A stretch of DNA of 64,000 nt from Sphagnum magellanicum (GCA_021904315.1 CM038910.1:17670001-17734000), one strand, 5' to 3'. Positions 12,631 to 26,200 are shown, counted from the stretch's first letter. The notes: a model not told the origin generated them from the letters alone. Numbers and translations: made by a program.

Positions 12631-13985
12631 ACTTTGGTTTTTCCTAAAGACCTAGCATTTTATTTTTATTTTTATTTTTATTTATTTTATAAAAAAACAA
12701 TTGTATTAGAAAATCATGTTCCAGGAGGACCCAATTTTTAAAATTAAAAACAAAACCATTCTTTACATACATGCCCATAAAGAGCCAAAGCCCATGGCCT
12801 CAAGCTTTTTACCCTACCTACCATCTGGTGTAAATTTTATTAATAAAAAAACACAAAAATATTTTTTAATAAAAAAACCACAACAATAGTAGCAGCAACA
12901 ACAACAACAACAAACTCATCAAATAATAAGTAGCCATAATCTAAATAAATACTTAAGTTTTATTAATTTTCCATTTTTTTAATTGGGTTTTTTTTAGGGA
13001 GGAGGAGGAGGAGGAGGAGGAGGAGGGGAGGTGTTGATTTGGATATTTTGGCTTTTGTTTTCGGTGGCAGTTGTATAACCAGTCACTTTGCAAGTGAATT
13101 GGGTGGTGGGGTCATATAAGCCCACCTGGGCTGAAGGAAATTGTCTGAAACTCTTGAAAGCATGTGGACTTTTATTTTATTTTATTTTATTTTATTTCTT
13201 TATTTCTTTATTTTTTCATCTCTAGGCACAACCCTATTCCATAGACCTCATATATTCCATTTTATTTATTTATTTATTTAGTGTATATTTTCTGCACTAA
13301 CCCTGTAACTCTTGTCTGTATACAACAGACTGGGTTTAAATACCACACCAAGGGTGTCTGAGTATTCACAGAATTTATTTTATTTTATGTAAATATGATG
13401 AGAATTGTATAGATTTTATAGTGGAAAAATTTGCTAAGAATTATTGATGAGATTAGTAAGTGTTATGAGAAATTGCATGAGAGATTATTTGAAGTAAAGT
13501 GGTGTGAATTTCTTCTCATCATCACACAATTAGGCCCACTTTTACACTAGGAGTCAGGGCCGAAAAAACTTGGGGCCAACTTTGAGCATTTTTTGGCTTG
13601 TTGTTTGGCCCCCAAGTTACTAATAAATGCTAGAAATTTTGATGTCAGGATATTAATCAATAATGCTGAAACAATGGTCCCAAGGGGTTGCAAATTGGCC
13701 TCCCAAATTTGATGGTATCCTCTTTTTTTTCAGCCCAGGGGGCCAATAGGAATGAATGCTTAATTTGGGTTGAACATCAGCCCCTGACTCGTAGTGTAAA
13801 GCACGCCTTACTCGTAGTCATTAGTAATTGCAATAGATTCGCTTAGAAGATTAGTTATAGTAGGATGACAACAACATAACATCTTGGGAAGGAATTCTTT
13901 TTTGTTGGAAATTTCAAGAAGGTTCATGATAGATAAGCTTAGATTAACACAAAAATGTGTTTGTTTAGAGGAACCATGATTCAAG
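12630..13985. other. Intergenic DNA with (GGA)n and (TTTTA)n tracts
   Basis: No gene seen. Simple repeats: TTTTA-type arrays at about 12660-12695 and 13170-13205, a GGA array at 12997-13030 and (TTTA)n near 13262-13280. A degenerate motif gactgggtttaaataccaca near 13330 superficially recalls a polymerase III B box, but nothing around it supports a tRNA. Confidence 0.5.
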
Positions 13986-13986
13986 G

Positions 13987-14282
13987 AAAGCTTGCTGGAT
14001 GATGGATGTTCTACAAGTTTGTGTTATGGAAGAACCTGAATTGGAGAGGGGGGTGAGGTGCGAAAGCTTGCTGGATGATGGATGTTCTACAAGTTTGTGT
14101 TATGGAAGAACCCAAATTGGAGAGGGGGGAGAGGCGCGAAAGCTTGCTGGATGATGTTCTACAAGTTTGTGTTATGGAAGAACCCGAATTGGAGAGGGGG
14201 GAGAGGCGCAAAAGCTTGCTGGATGATGTTCTACAAGTTTGTGTTATGGAAGAACCCGAATTGGAGAGAGGGGGTAGAGGCG
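13987..14282. repeat. Four-copy minisatellite, 76/76/72/72 bp
   Basis: Four tandem units start with aaagcttgctggatgatg at 13987, 14063, 14139 and 14211. The first two carry an extra gatg and are 76 bases long; the last two are 72, so 24 codons, and stay in frame on the plus strand, each encoding a peptide with the core LLDDVLQVCVMEEPELERG. The open frame is a product of the repeat length. It has no recognisable domain, so I call it a minisatellite and not a gene. Confidence 0.85.
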
Positions 14283-14299
14283 CAAGCAAACGTGCAAAC

Positions 14300-17200
14300 A
14301 CTCTGCAAGATGATGATGATGATGGGTTGTGTGTAAACAACATGCAGAGAGACTCTGCAGGAAGAAAGGAACTAGAGAGGGAGTTCTGTGGGTGGTCCCA
14401 ATAATGTGCCAGTAAATTCCAAACGGGTGAGAACAAAAGCCTATACGAATAGCTCATCCCATCCATGTCTGAATATTAAATCCATATACTCTTATATAGT
14501 TTTTTAGTCTCAGAGCTATTCCAATACCACCCTCCTTTCTCTCCTTGATTTCATAATACTTTATTATCACTTCATTCATAACACTGGTTAGAACTACTTA
14601 TGGCTCTAAAGGGATGGAGTAAGTTTGTTGTGTAAAAAAACATTAATGCTTGTGAATCATCATATAGAGCTAGCTCCGAATATCAATCTCCAGTACCACC
14701 ACACTTCCCCCCCTCCTCCTTGATTCATAATACTTGATTTTGCTTGATGAACAACAGAAAATAAGTACCCAAGAGGAGATAATGGCCTTTGGAAAATGAG
14801 TAAGCCTTTGAAATCCGGATTTGGAAGAACAAGTGGAAACCAACTGGAACCAGTTAACAACCACCACCACCACCAACAACCGACTTAGGCCAAGACTAAA
14901 GACACCTTGCAAAATTGTGGAGGATAAGAAGAGTAGACAACTGGTGATCTGAGTAATTGAGAGAGAGAGAGAGAGAGAGATGAGAATGGGCCAAAACTCA
15001 GGAATGAGTCAGGATGCTAGGCTACCCAATTTTCTAAACACCCTCTTACAAACTAAAAAGTGTCAGTAAGTGAGCTTTTCAGCAAAATGGGCAGGAATCA
15101 ATGAATCCATAATAGACTTGCTTTTCTTTCTTTCGTTCCTTCTCTGAGCTTCTTCCACAGTCCAGCCCAGTCTCAACCAAATTTGGCACCATCATCACTT
15201 GCCAGCTGAGATAAGGCCTATCAAAGCCTGCCCATCACACAGACAACAGACAAAACAAAATAAAAAGAGTTAATTAGCAAAGTGTGAAGCTATTTTATAA
15301 TGGGTTTTTTGTGGTACTAATGAAGGGAAAATGTGGTCGGTGATGATGGGTTGATGGGGGGGGGGGGCCCAGGATGGATACAAAATGAGTTTCGGGGTTG
15401 TCTTCGAAATTGACAAATTGTTGTTTGTAATATGTATGTATGTATGACGGCAATGACTCACCCAGTGTTGAGATGCCCCTTGACTTGTTTGGGTATTTTG
15501 AGCAAGCTTTTAAATTTTTCATTTAATAATTATTTTTAAATAATATTTATTAGGGGAAAAATATTTTTTAAATTTTAAATCTGGTTTCTCTCTTCTTTGT
15601 TTGTGTCCATTTTTGCATATTATAAGAATTTAATGATTCTACAGGGTGGTGAGTAGTGTGGGAACTGGGGCCCGAATCTACACTTTGCACATGGATTTAA
15701 AGCCTCGAAGAAGTCGAGCATGGCCTTGGCCCTTCAAGGAACTAAGTAGGATCCATATATGTACATACCCATGGTAGAAACTAGAAACCCTAATTTGTTT
15801 GGGTTGCAAATTTAACATTTCTCAAGGTTCTTTGAAAGTGGAAGGGTACACTAGTTAAGGGCCCCACTCAAAGAGATAGAGAGAGAATGGTAGAGCCCTT
15901 GCATGATTCACACTTGTTTGTCAAAAGGAAGGAGAACAAAGGAGGCCAGCACTTAACCTTCTCCTCCTGGGGGTTTTTTTCCTTTTTTCCCCCCTCAAAA
16001 TTCAATCTTGTAATGTGGCCAAAATTGGCGATCATCTGCGTGAAGATTCATCCAAATTTGGCTATAGATCAGGTATGAAAGTAATAAATAAATAAATTTA
16101 AGAATTTTTTAAAAATATTTTGGCTACCTGCTGTATAGCCTGTTGTAGAACTCTGGCAATTTAGGAATTTTTAATCTGGGAATCTGACATGTTGACTTTT
16201 TTTTAAATAAAAATTTCACAAGAATTTTTTTAAAAAATAAATCAAATTAGATTAACAATAAATGAAATAGAAGTTTGTTATAATCAATCCAAACCAAGAA
16301 TTCTTTAATTCCATATGTTGCATCACAACTCAAACATCGCCTTGGACAACCCATTTTTTTCAACTATATGTCCCATAGTGAGATTTGCATCAAGCATTTA
16401 AAGTATTCAATTTCAAACAAGCTTGTAAAGTGGTGTTTGATAACATTTTTTGTGTTGAAAATCCCCTTTCACAAATTGCAATACTTTAACAAATCTCAAA
16501 AATGTTTTTATCAAAGTTCCATGAGATGTGACCAATTGACTTACCATTCATTGGTGGCTTCAAAAAAAACCATAATGTCAATTACACCAATTACTTATTT
16601 TCACATTCATACTTCAAAGTTTCCATGAATACAAGTAGCTCTACTTTACACATGTTATTTTCAACTTCTCTTGACTTGAATTCTAAAATCAATTTCTCCA
16701 ACCTCTTCATCACTTTGATAATACTTTGTACTACAAGATGCCATGAATATGGGAAGGTAAGGAAACCCTTCATTCAAGTTGTTCACAATTTGCTTGTACA
16801 TACTCAAATGCCATCATTCTTGCAACTTGGGAACTCTCAATCAAAATTATAACCATGGTCCATAGGATGTCATGTACCAACAATGTAAGTTTTGCCTTTT
16901 ATCTCAATACACCATCAACCCAAGCTTTAGAGATAAATGGATGTGTCCAAATTTTGTGAAATTGATTGCTAAGATGACTTAACTTGTTGAAAGGGGCCAA
17001 GGATTTAGATTAGCAATGTTACATAATCTACACACAAAGTTGTATTGAAAGAAAGGCCTATACATTTCAAGCCACATCTAGCCACAACAAGATTCTAGCA
17101 ATGTGTGTACCTTGCGCATGTACGTGTGCAATGATGACTAACTAGTGTTGGACTTGAGATTTAAAGCTTTTCAATCTTCAATCAAGGTGGAATTATACAC

Positions 17201-19110
17201 AATAAAATAATAATAATAATTAAAGACAAAAGCAATTGTTATTGGGAACAAAAATGGGCACAATGACAAGTAGGGCGAATATGCCTTGGAGCCTCACTAT
17301 GCACATTAAAAAATAAAAAAGAGGAAAATTTTAAGTTTTCCCACAAATATGAATTGGATTTGGGGGTAGTGGGTTTGGAGCCCTAGTTACTAGCTAGCCT
17401 ACTAGCAAGCCATTAAAAGTTATTAATCTTATAGCTACTTTTTTAGTATTTACAAAGTTTTAGTATTTTTTTTTTTACAAGTTTTTTTAATTAACCTTGT
17501 AACAAGATAACATAATATTGCCTTTATTTTGATAAGTATTTTTTCTAATTTCCTTTTGGTGTGACAAATTTTTATTTGTTTTTCCGTATTGATAGGCTAT
17601 TTTTTTCACTTTTTAAACTTTCAAATAGCTTGTGACAATTGAAAAAAATGGCCATGTTCATGAGTGAGCCTTCTTAGAAGCTATGTTTAGCCTAGGACCC
17701 TGAGATTTAGGTTTAGAATGTTTGAAAGCAATAAATGGTTTTTAATTTTTTGCCATGGTACCAATGTGAACGCTAGTTCACCCATGGCCTTGAAGAATAC
17801 TTTATTGAAATCTAAAAATAATATAAGGATTTGGATATAGTGAAACAATAATATTAATAAAATAAAATTAAGAATAAAATATATTGTTCTTAAATTGTGC
17901 TATTAAGCTTGGTAGGCATGTTCATGTGGTTTTTGGGTAAGAGTATATTTTACAAAGACCCAAAAAAAAAAAAAACAAATTACACAAAAATTTATATCAA
18001 ATCAATATAAATATTTATAGTTTCTCAAAAAGCAATTGTAGATTGGCTTATTTTAATGCATAGGGAAACTTACTTTCACATGTCAACATACTCATGTTCA
18101 AGAATTATGTTGCTTTAAGTTAATAAAAGGATGTTCAACCCATTATGAAAAGGATCATGTGCAAAAGCTACATATAGGAGGTCCTTTAAAACATGTGCAA
18201 AAGTCCTTTTTTTCTTTGTTTTGGTTAATCTTCTAAACTTGGTTAGTTAGGAATTCAATGTTGTTGTTTGTTGTCATTATTTTTGTTCATCCAATCATTC
18301 AAAAACAATATTATTAGTGTGGCTTGTGCCACTAACTCAAATGTGAACATGACTTTGATTATAGAGCTTTAATTGTGAAAAAGTCATTTTAAGTATTGAA
18401 TTAATTTCCAATGATGAAAATGATTCAAAACTCAATATCTCCTTCTCTTTATATCTAAAAGCATGAAAATATAAATTTTGAAAATAGGAGTGTTTATTGT
18501 TTTTTTGGGTCTCTTTGGACAAGTTTGTCCTCTTTTTGCTTCACTTGTGTTGTTCCTTTGTTTATGGAGTTCAAAGACATTTTGTAAACTTTCACTTGAT
18601 ACACACATGGCCATGAAGATCTTTCCAAAAGGACAAAAAATGAAAAAGATATGGTAAATATTTTGTTATATATATATATAATTTTTAAATTTTGATTTTA
18701 GGAATTGCAATAAGGAGTGTTGTTAGTAGTATTATATTTAATCTCATATCATTTGCCCAAATTTAAATTTTTCACCAATAAAATAAATATAAGTGTGCTA
18801 TGTTTTATATCTATCATTTTAAGATTTACAATAAAGAATGTTGCTATGAAGACTACATTTTATCCAATATCATTCGTGTTAAGTTGAAGTTTCACCAAAC
18901 ATATAAACATAAATGTGTAGTATATTGCTTATAATTTTCATTCATTTAAGAAAATACGAGCAATGCCTCTTGAAAATATATAGTAGGTTGCTCGCTTTTT
19001 CTTTCCTTTGCAAATTTAGTTTGAATTTAGTTTAGTTTTTTTTTTTAAATTCCTTTTCTTTCTTAACTTTTTTTTTTTGGGCACATCCAAAATGTCTTCT
19101 TTTATTTTTA
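14300..19110. other. Intergenic DNA with (GA)n and G12 tracts
   Basis: No coding gene recognised over almost 5 kb. Contains a GA microsatellite at 14959-14980 and a G12 run at 15356-15367. Open frames are under 90 codons, AT-driven and lack motifs. Composition falls from moderately GC-rich near 14-15.3 kb to strongly AT-rich after about 16 kb. Confidence 0.5.
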
Positions 19111-19114
19111 TTTT

Positions 19115-19545
19115 TTGCAATGAAAACTACTTTGTGGTGACCAAATGGTCTTGATCGCAAATAAAACAAACTTCCCATCCTAAGAAAAAGAAATGGTGGC
19201 CACCAAATGGTTTCAATTGCAAAGAAGAAAAACTTTCCATGGAAAAAAACCACTTTGTGACCACCAAATGGTTTTAATCACAAAGAAAAAGATCTTTTCA
19301 TCAATTTTTTTAAAAATGAAAATTGGTGGTCACATTGGGGGTTTTTTTTTAATGAATTTTTCTTCACAACCAAAGTGATTTTTAAAATTTCTTTTTAAAA
19401 AATAAATTTCATGATGGAAACCACTTGGTGACCATTAGGTGGTTTTTTTTTTCTTTCTGTTTGAAATGATTTTTTTCGTTTTTTTCTTTAACTTTTTTTT
19501 TTTTTGCAATCAAAACCACTTGGTGGCCATTAAGCAATTTTATGA
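19115..19545. repeat. Cluster of degenerate 'CCACTTGGTGGCCAC' short repeats
   Basis: Several diverged copies of a motif of about 60-80 bases resembling aaccacttggtggccaccaa followed by atggttttgatcgcaaag and an A/T-rich tail (about 19120, 19190, 19250, 19415 and 19515). The copies are separated by T- and A-rich spacers. A second cluster of the same family lies at 21450-21830. Confidence 0.6.
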
Positions 19546-19549
19546 AAAA

Positions 19550-21445
19550 ATTGAAATTGTATACACATGACAACCACAGTTCATGGTTTGTTTACATTGC
19601 GTGTATGTATCCTACGTGTTACATAGGAATCCTTTTAAATGTTTTAAATAACAATAACACCTTCACTTTTATTCCATATTGCATTTGGGGGGAGGGAAGG
19701 TGGGGGGAAAATATTATACAAATTTTTACGATATTAAAAAAAAATTAAATGAAAAAATCATAATTTTGAAAATTTTGAGGTCAAAATTAATGGGAATATT
19801 TTTTATACCAACCTTAAAACGATTATCAATTACATAGTGAATGTTCAGTTCAATGAATGTAAACATGTGTTCTAAAGGTTAAATATTGTAATAAAATCAA
19901 TGAAAATATTTATAAAACATAAAATAAAATTTAACATTTTATTGTGAGGCATCAAGTACATTGTTCAAACATATGCCATTACTTATCACCACCAAACCCA
20001 AAAGAAAAAATCCAAGTCCCCCACAATGCATGAGTTGAATCTTCATATTGGTTGCATGATATTTCTATTTCAAAAATTATTTGTTTCACATTGTCAACCT
20101 AAGCCCATACCTCTTCCTAAAATTTTGAGTACCCATTCAAAATATCAAAGTGTAATACTAAGCACCCCCCTTGCTTTGACACCAATAGAAAAAGATTTTG
20201 ACCTCTTTAGGGTTTAAGGTCCAACACTTTGTTGTGAGTCATGAGCTTCATTGTTCAAATTCGTGCCATTAATTAACCATCAAACCATGAATAAAGTTTT
20301 TTATTGCATTTTACTTCTACACTAGAATGGTTATTGTGAGGGCTTCACTTTTCTTTTTCATTATTTTTTTCTACCTTCCAAATGTGACAGTTTTGCTTTG
20401 TTAGACTTTGCTACATTTCCCTATGTAATTTTGGCTTGTTTTCTTCACATTTTGCTACATTTCTTTGTGTGCATTTACGTTGTTACTTAACTTGCTTGTT
20501 ATCAAATTAATTGCAATAAGTTTCACTTGTTTTATTATTCACAATTCTTACTATTATAGTCAAGGGAGGTAAAATGGTAGTTGTAGTATATGATTTAGAT
20601 TGTGGAGTTTGAGATGTTGCATTTGAAACAAAGGTGTTCAATAAGTATGGCACCTTTGGTTGCATTAACAAAAGTTCGGAGGGTCCAAGCTATGTTTATT
20701 TGCATTGTGATTTGTTAGATAAGGCAACTTCAACCACAATCACATCAAAAAAGAAATCATCACATATAAAAATGCATGAGCACCTTTTGTAAAAGGGCAT
20801 GTATGTGAAGGTGGTGAAATTTGGAATAAAATCAAATCCAAAATACATATCATCATATTAGTAAAGTAAATGAAAATTGTGTCCTTAATTCCTCCCTTTG
20901 AACTAGAATTGGATTTTATGTTCTTTAACATAGATTGCATAAGGCTATTCAAAATGTCAATTCAGTCCTAAGCTTTTACCACTCTTGCCATCATTGTTAT
21001 TGTTATTAGGGGAGGAGATAACATGGGTGAAAAACAATTATTGATAAGATGGAGAAAGAAAAATTCACAATGATGTTTTTGGTAGGGCAACAATTTTTTT
21101 ATAAAAAATGAACAACTTCTTGAAGCATACAATAGAAGCCAATGCACAATGATGTTAATCAAGAATGTGGCAACAATTCCAAAGGAGATCAATTCTTGAT
21201 AGCACATTATTACATAATTTTTAGCAAGGTCATGGATGAAGGTGTTCAAGCTTGCCTTTTCCATAACTCAAATCACGCACAACAAAATTTCATGTAATTA
21301 ATCCCCATTAAGAAAGGTACCATTTTTTCTTTCCATTTTTTTCTTCTCTATTATTTTTTCTTGAGGACCAATTGTTTATAAAAAAAAACAACTAAGAGAA
21401 TTTGTATATTTCTAATTTTTAATTAATTTTAAAATTTTGGGAAAA
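19550..21445. other. AT-rich intergenic DNA
   Basis: No gene or element boundary recognised. Several T- and A-rich stretches. The longest frames (98 codons or less) show no domain. Confidence 0.45.
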
Positions 21446-21449
21446 AATA

Positions 21450-21835
21450 ACCTAATGGCCATTAGTGCAAATTTGACCTAGTGGCCACCAAGTTGTTTTC
21501 TTTCTTTGCGACTTTAATAAGGTCCAAAACCATTTGGAAGCCACCATGTGCTTTTGGTCCCCCAAAAAAACCACATCCTAGTGCCCATTTCTTGGGGTAA
21601 TTTGTGTACGGTTATTTGTTATATTTTTTCCTTGAAACCAAATGTTGGGGAAAAAAAAATGGCAACCACCAATAAAACTTTGACCTACTAGTTTTGATTG
21701 TAAGAAAAAAACTAACATGGTGGCCATTTAATGGTTTTGGTTGCAAGAAACAAAACCTCCACCTAGTGGCCACCTAGTGGTTTTTTCTTTGCAAGCATAA
21801 CATGTTAGCCACTAGATGTTTTTTTCATTCATTTT
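21450..21835. repeat. Second cluster of degenerate 'GTGGCCACCTAGTGG' short repeats
   Basis: At least five diverged copies of the short repeat also present at 19115-19545 (for example around 21475, 21530, 21665, 21720 and 21765). Each has a core like tagtggccacctagtggttt followed by ttgcaag-type sequence. The cluster ends just before the zinc-ribbon remnant of the plus-strand rolling-circle element, so it may mark its left border. Confidence 0.55.
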
Positions 21836-21894
21836 ATCTTATTTCATGTCTTATTTGTTTTTAAATTAAATTTTTGTTTATTTATCTAATTAAA

Positions 21895-22126
21895 GTGTTG
21901 TCCATAGCAAGCCTTGTTACACCTTCATTTTGGAAAGTATGTGGAAATTGTCATGGAACAAATATCATTGCATCTCCAACTAGTGATGTTCATTGTAATG
22001 TTTGTCATTTGAAATCAAATGTTCAAAAACCAAGTTTTTTTCATGATTCTATTCATAGGGGGACACTTAATATAAAGTTTGGGATCTACATGTGTCAAAC
22101 AACCATTTTTAAAGGGAATATTAGAT
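21895..22126 (+). pseudogene. Zinc-ribbon segment of the Helentron-like element A
   Basis: An open frame of about 77 codons contains FWKVCGNCHGTNII and then VHCNVC, giving two CxxC pairs 14 residues apart. This is a zinc-ribbon layout such as is found in RPA-like or Helitron N-terminal regions. A diverged version with the same spacing (NIIVAATNGSVHCNVCG) lies 5' of the Rep domain of the second element, which supports its being part of the element. Which domain family it belongs to is not settled from sequence alone. Confidence 0.55.
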
Positions 22127-24434
22127 AATTGTCCAACCTATTTTTTATCACCCTATTATTATTTAGTTTTCTAATATATACATATTAAAGGCACCCTATA
22201 TTAATTATAATCCATTATTTTAGATTATTACATACCTTATATTATAATTAAATAGATTATTTGAATAAAATGTACCTTATTTTTTAACTAATTAAATTAT
22301 AATTTCTACCCAACAACCAATATATTGCACCCTATATTTTTACTTTCATATTTTTTACTTTTTTTTTACTAGTGTCCCCCCCCCCCCCCCCCCCCCCCTC
22401 AGCTTCTATTGCAATTGACAATTAACTTGTGTTGACCATTGAAAGCAAATGGCTAAAAAAATTGTGCAAATGTTAGAATCTACAGCCTTTAATTTGCCTC
22501 ATCAAAAATAGGTGCAACTCAAGATATCAATACACATTTATGGTAAATTCCAATTATCACCCACATCTACCTTTATTGGCTTTCAAAAAAAATCCAACAA
22601 GGCACCCTAAAAAAAAAAAGAATTTATGTAATCATGATTCAATTGTGACTCCTTTGAAAGTTATTGGTAATGATGATGTGCATTATAGTGTGAAAGACAA
22701 GCTTGACTTTGATAAGTTGAATCAATTAAAAAATCCATGGAATGTTTAGTGTCAATGTTAATAGTATTTTATTATCAATATATATAGTTTATACAATTTC
22801 AAAAACATTTTACCTCACAATTTTGGGTTGAATAGCCTAAATTATATAAAACCTCTACGGTGAGATTTTGTCTCCATTCATTGCAATACCCATTACAAAA
22901 GATGAACAAATTCCTAACATTCAAATTGAGCATTCCCATTCAATAATTGATCTTAATATCACACATTATTTTATTTTTTGATTGAACACTTTATGACAAT
23001 AATGCTTTTGACTTCTTAAATATTTATCCAAACCTAACATATTATGCAAAAACATCTAAATTCATTAACATATTTTCAAATATTACAAGAGCAAGATCAC
23101 AAATTATGAATTGCATAAAATACATACATTCTAAAAAATCATGTAAACATCCCACAAATGACAAAGTTCAATCACCATATATAAGATGTTGTTTAAATGA
23201 AAATAAACAACCAATTCCTGTTAAACATCAAATTCAACCAAATAAAGTCAAACATCATGTTTAAATAAATAAACATGAACATACATTAAAAAAACATTGA
23301 AATCTACAACAAATAAATCTAAGACGTTTCAATACATTCATTTTTTAATATGAAATATTATGTTTCTTAAAACATGTTAAACATATTTCAAAAAAGTTGT
23401 TGAAATAACTTTTAAAATATTTCCAAATTAAAATAAAACCGAGCTCAACATTATACATATGTACAAGTTGTTTACATCACATCAATGATAATAAATCACC
23501 TTTATACCAAATGCCAAATATAAATTTGAAAAATAAAAATCATTCCATTAGTTTAAAAATTAACATAATTTGAGAACGTCATTGTGTTTTTTTTCAAATT
23601 TATAAAATTTATAGTTGTGGACAATGTAAAATGCATGGTAATGTTATTAATGTCCTTGCAAATGTGATAACGTTCTATATTACCATGTCTACCATACGAT
23701 GAAACAACAATATGAGTATTTTTTAAGCAATGTCTTGAATTTAAATCACCTTATATGTCAAGAAATGTTCATCCAAACACAATAATGTTTGTTTTATGAG
23801 ATTTGATCAAAATGCCATTATAAAAATATTTAAATGTTATCGTTCACCATCAATGGGAAATTTTGTTTACTTTGTATATAAATTCAAACTTATACAAATG
23901 ATAATTCATCATTGGATAATTATAATTACCATAGTGGAAAAAGACATTGTACACCAAAAGATTCAATGGTACATAATTTTTTGAACTCTCCAAAAATAAT
24001 GGATTATGATAATACAATATATTTTATTACCCTAAGTGAAAATTTTCATTTTCAATCTTATTTCAATATAAACATTCAAAGGAATTAAAATTTCCAACAC
24101 TATTCTATGGCTAACCTTGACAAATTTTTGAACAATTTTCATATCAACAAATAATTCAATGGGAATTGTTTCATAAATATGGGGATTTTTTACTAATATT
24201 TCAAACCTTTTCTTTAAAGTAATTAAGTTTCCATCCACAAAATCATAAGTTCTAGTTGGGTGCAAACACAAAATGGAAAACTATGTGATATTTAACCTCA
24301 AAAGTTTTTTAAGATCAAGAGAAACCAAACTTGGATAATGTTTTCAAATCGTTCTTAGGTTATTGCAATTTGGAAGACTTGCATAATTCACCTGACGAGA
24401 GATTCCAAAAAATATATTTGAAATGATTTAGCAA

Positions 24435-25300
24435 CTTGGTCCCCCAACATTTTTTGTGACTTTTACATCTATTGAAAGATTGTGGGATCTTTTCATTATG
24501 GTTTTACACACATTACATGTTAGAAAATTAAATCTCCCAAATAAAATAGAAGACCTTCAATCTATTCACATACTATAATTAATACAATTTGACCTTGTTA
24601 TATGTGCAAGATATTATAATCATAAAACATTTTTATTGCACAAACCTATGATGAAAGATCATTCTTTTTTTTGATCCAATTTTCTTTGTCACATAATTCT
24701 AGAATCATGGTAATGATCATGACCATGGATTTTATGGAAAAAAATGCATCTTTTTATAAAGTGCACACAAGCAAAGAAATTGAATGGTTTGTAAATATGT
24801 ATATTTCTTGTGATGCACCCATTATCATCAAATCCATTGTAGAAGCCCAACAACATTAACACACACATACATGTAAGAAGAAAAATGATGTTTTTTATAG
24901 ATTTCATTGCATGTTACCTACCATGCATGAAACAAAAATCCTATAACTTCTTGAAGTAAATGGAATTATCCATTTTCAAAACAATACTTACATACACAAG
25001 CAAATTAAATATTCCAATCTTTGAAAAATTGAAAAGAAAATGAAAATGAATCATTTTTTATATATTTGGATTGTTCAAACCTTGATGACAATACATATAT
25101 ATTAAGTTTGAGAGGCAAATTAATGAAGCTACACATTTTTTTAAAAAACATTCCTATAAACATAAAAACCAATGCCTAAATAATGTACATGTTATTCATT
25201 TGCGGTTTACAAATGCAAATACTCAGTTTATCTTCAACCCATGTGCAAGTACAACATATTGCACATCATACATGACAAAAATGAATAAGCCAATAATATC
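24435..25300 (+). pseudogene. Rep (rolling-circle nuclease) domain remnant, element A
   Basis: Opens with LGPPTFFVTFTSIERLWDLF, the start of animal/Helentron-type Rep domains, and continues for about 75 codons with a single stop. The metal-binding H-x-H appears as DHDHG at about 24714-24728, then a frameshift into the KNASFYKVHTSKEIEWFV frame. The catalytic two-tyrosine motif reads YCTSYMTK (Y-x3-Y-x2-K) at about 25248-25271. Several frameshifts and stops mean it is inactive. It aligns by eye with the Rep remnant on the minus strand at 50461-51297 (GPPTFFITF, SEHDHGFLWIKDA, YCTSYITK), with the same 540-base spacing between the H-x-H and Tyr motifs. Confidence 0.75.
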
Positions 25301-25813
25301 AAAACAACATTCTATCATAAAAAAATGAATTGAAAGTACAAGAGATGCAAATTCAAAAATTCAAAAATTAATTAACACTTTTAAAAATATTCAACAAATG
25401 GTTATTAACCTTGTGTTTTTTTTACCATTATACCATTCATCTCAAAAAATTCAATTCCATTACGTAGTTGACAATATGCACTTGGCATGATGCACTTGAC
25501 ATGATCCCAATATTAAAAAAATAAATAATTTAATCAATTTAAAATTAAAAACATCACATCCATAATATCTGGAATGACAACACATATTATGCAATAAATA
25601 ATTCACATCATACAATTTCCATTACACACATAATTGATATTGAACAATATGATTTACAATTTGACTTTGTGATTCGATCATGTAATGGATCAAATAAAAA
25701 ATCACAAACATTATAAGATGATAATTTCACAAAATCATCATATTCCATGATAATGGAAGAATTCAAATATCACAATTTAACTAGAAAAATAAATGAAGAA
25801 CAAAGCCTAATGT

Positions 25814-26200
25814 TTGATGACATTATGCATTAAAAATAATAATTATAATTCATTGAATTTTTTATTTTTTATAGGGGGTGTTGGAACATGCAAAACCTTC
25901 ACATTGAAATTTATAATTCAAGGATTATTACAATCATACAATAAAAACGTATCTTCAAACTTAACAAAAACCAAAGCTTTGTTCATGGCATTCATAAGTA
26001 AAGTTGCATTCAATATCGATGGTTTAACAATACATTCAACATTAAACATACCTATCTAACAATCATTATTTAGTTTATTAAATTTATCATCAAATTCATT
26101 AAATAATCTTACATGTCAATATGAATAATTGTAACATGTTGTGATAGATGAAATATCACTTGTAATGTTAGAATGCTTAATGCTATAAATAATAAATTAA
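25814..26200 (+). pseudogene. PIF1-like helicase remnant, element A
   Basis: The frame at 25814-26059 contains a Walker A as GGVGTCKTFTLKFIIQG, where the usual GxGKT glycine is replaced by Cys (GTGKT to GTCKT), followed by AFNIDGLTIHSTLNIPI, a PIF1 family motif. After a stop, Walker B reads VVIDEISLV near 26135-26165. The following helicase motifs are absent. The role in a live element would be unwinding DNA during rolling-circle transposition. Confidence 0.75.

Noticed and set aside
13310-13370. Possible tRNA or SINE B box (gggtttaaatacc)
   Set aside because: No A box at the right distance and no cloverleaf could be drawn.
14011-14466. 151-codon minus-strand and 109-codon plus-strand frames
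   Set aside because: Both are readings of the minisatellite; repeat units of 72 bases keep every frame open.
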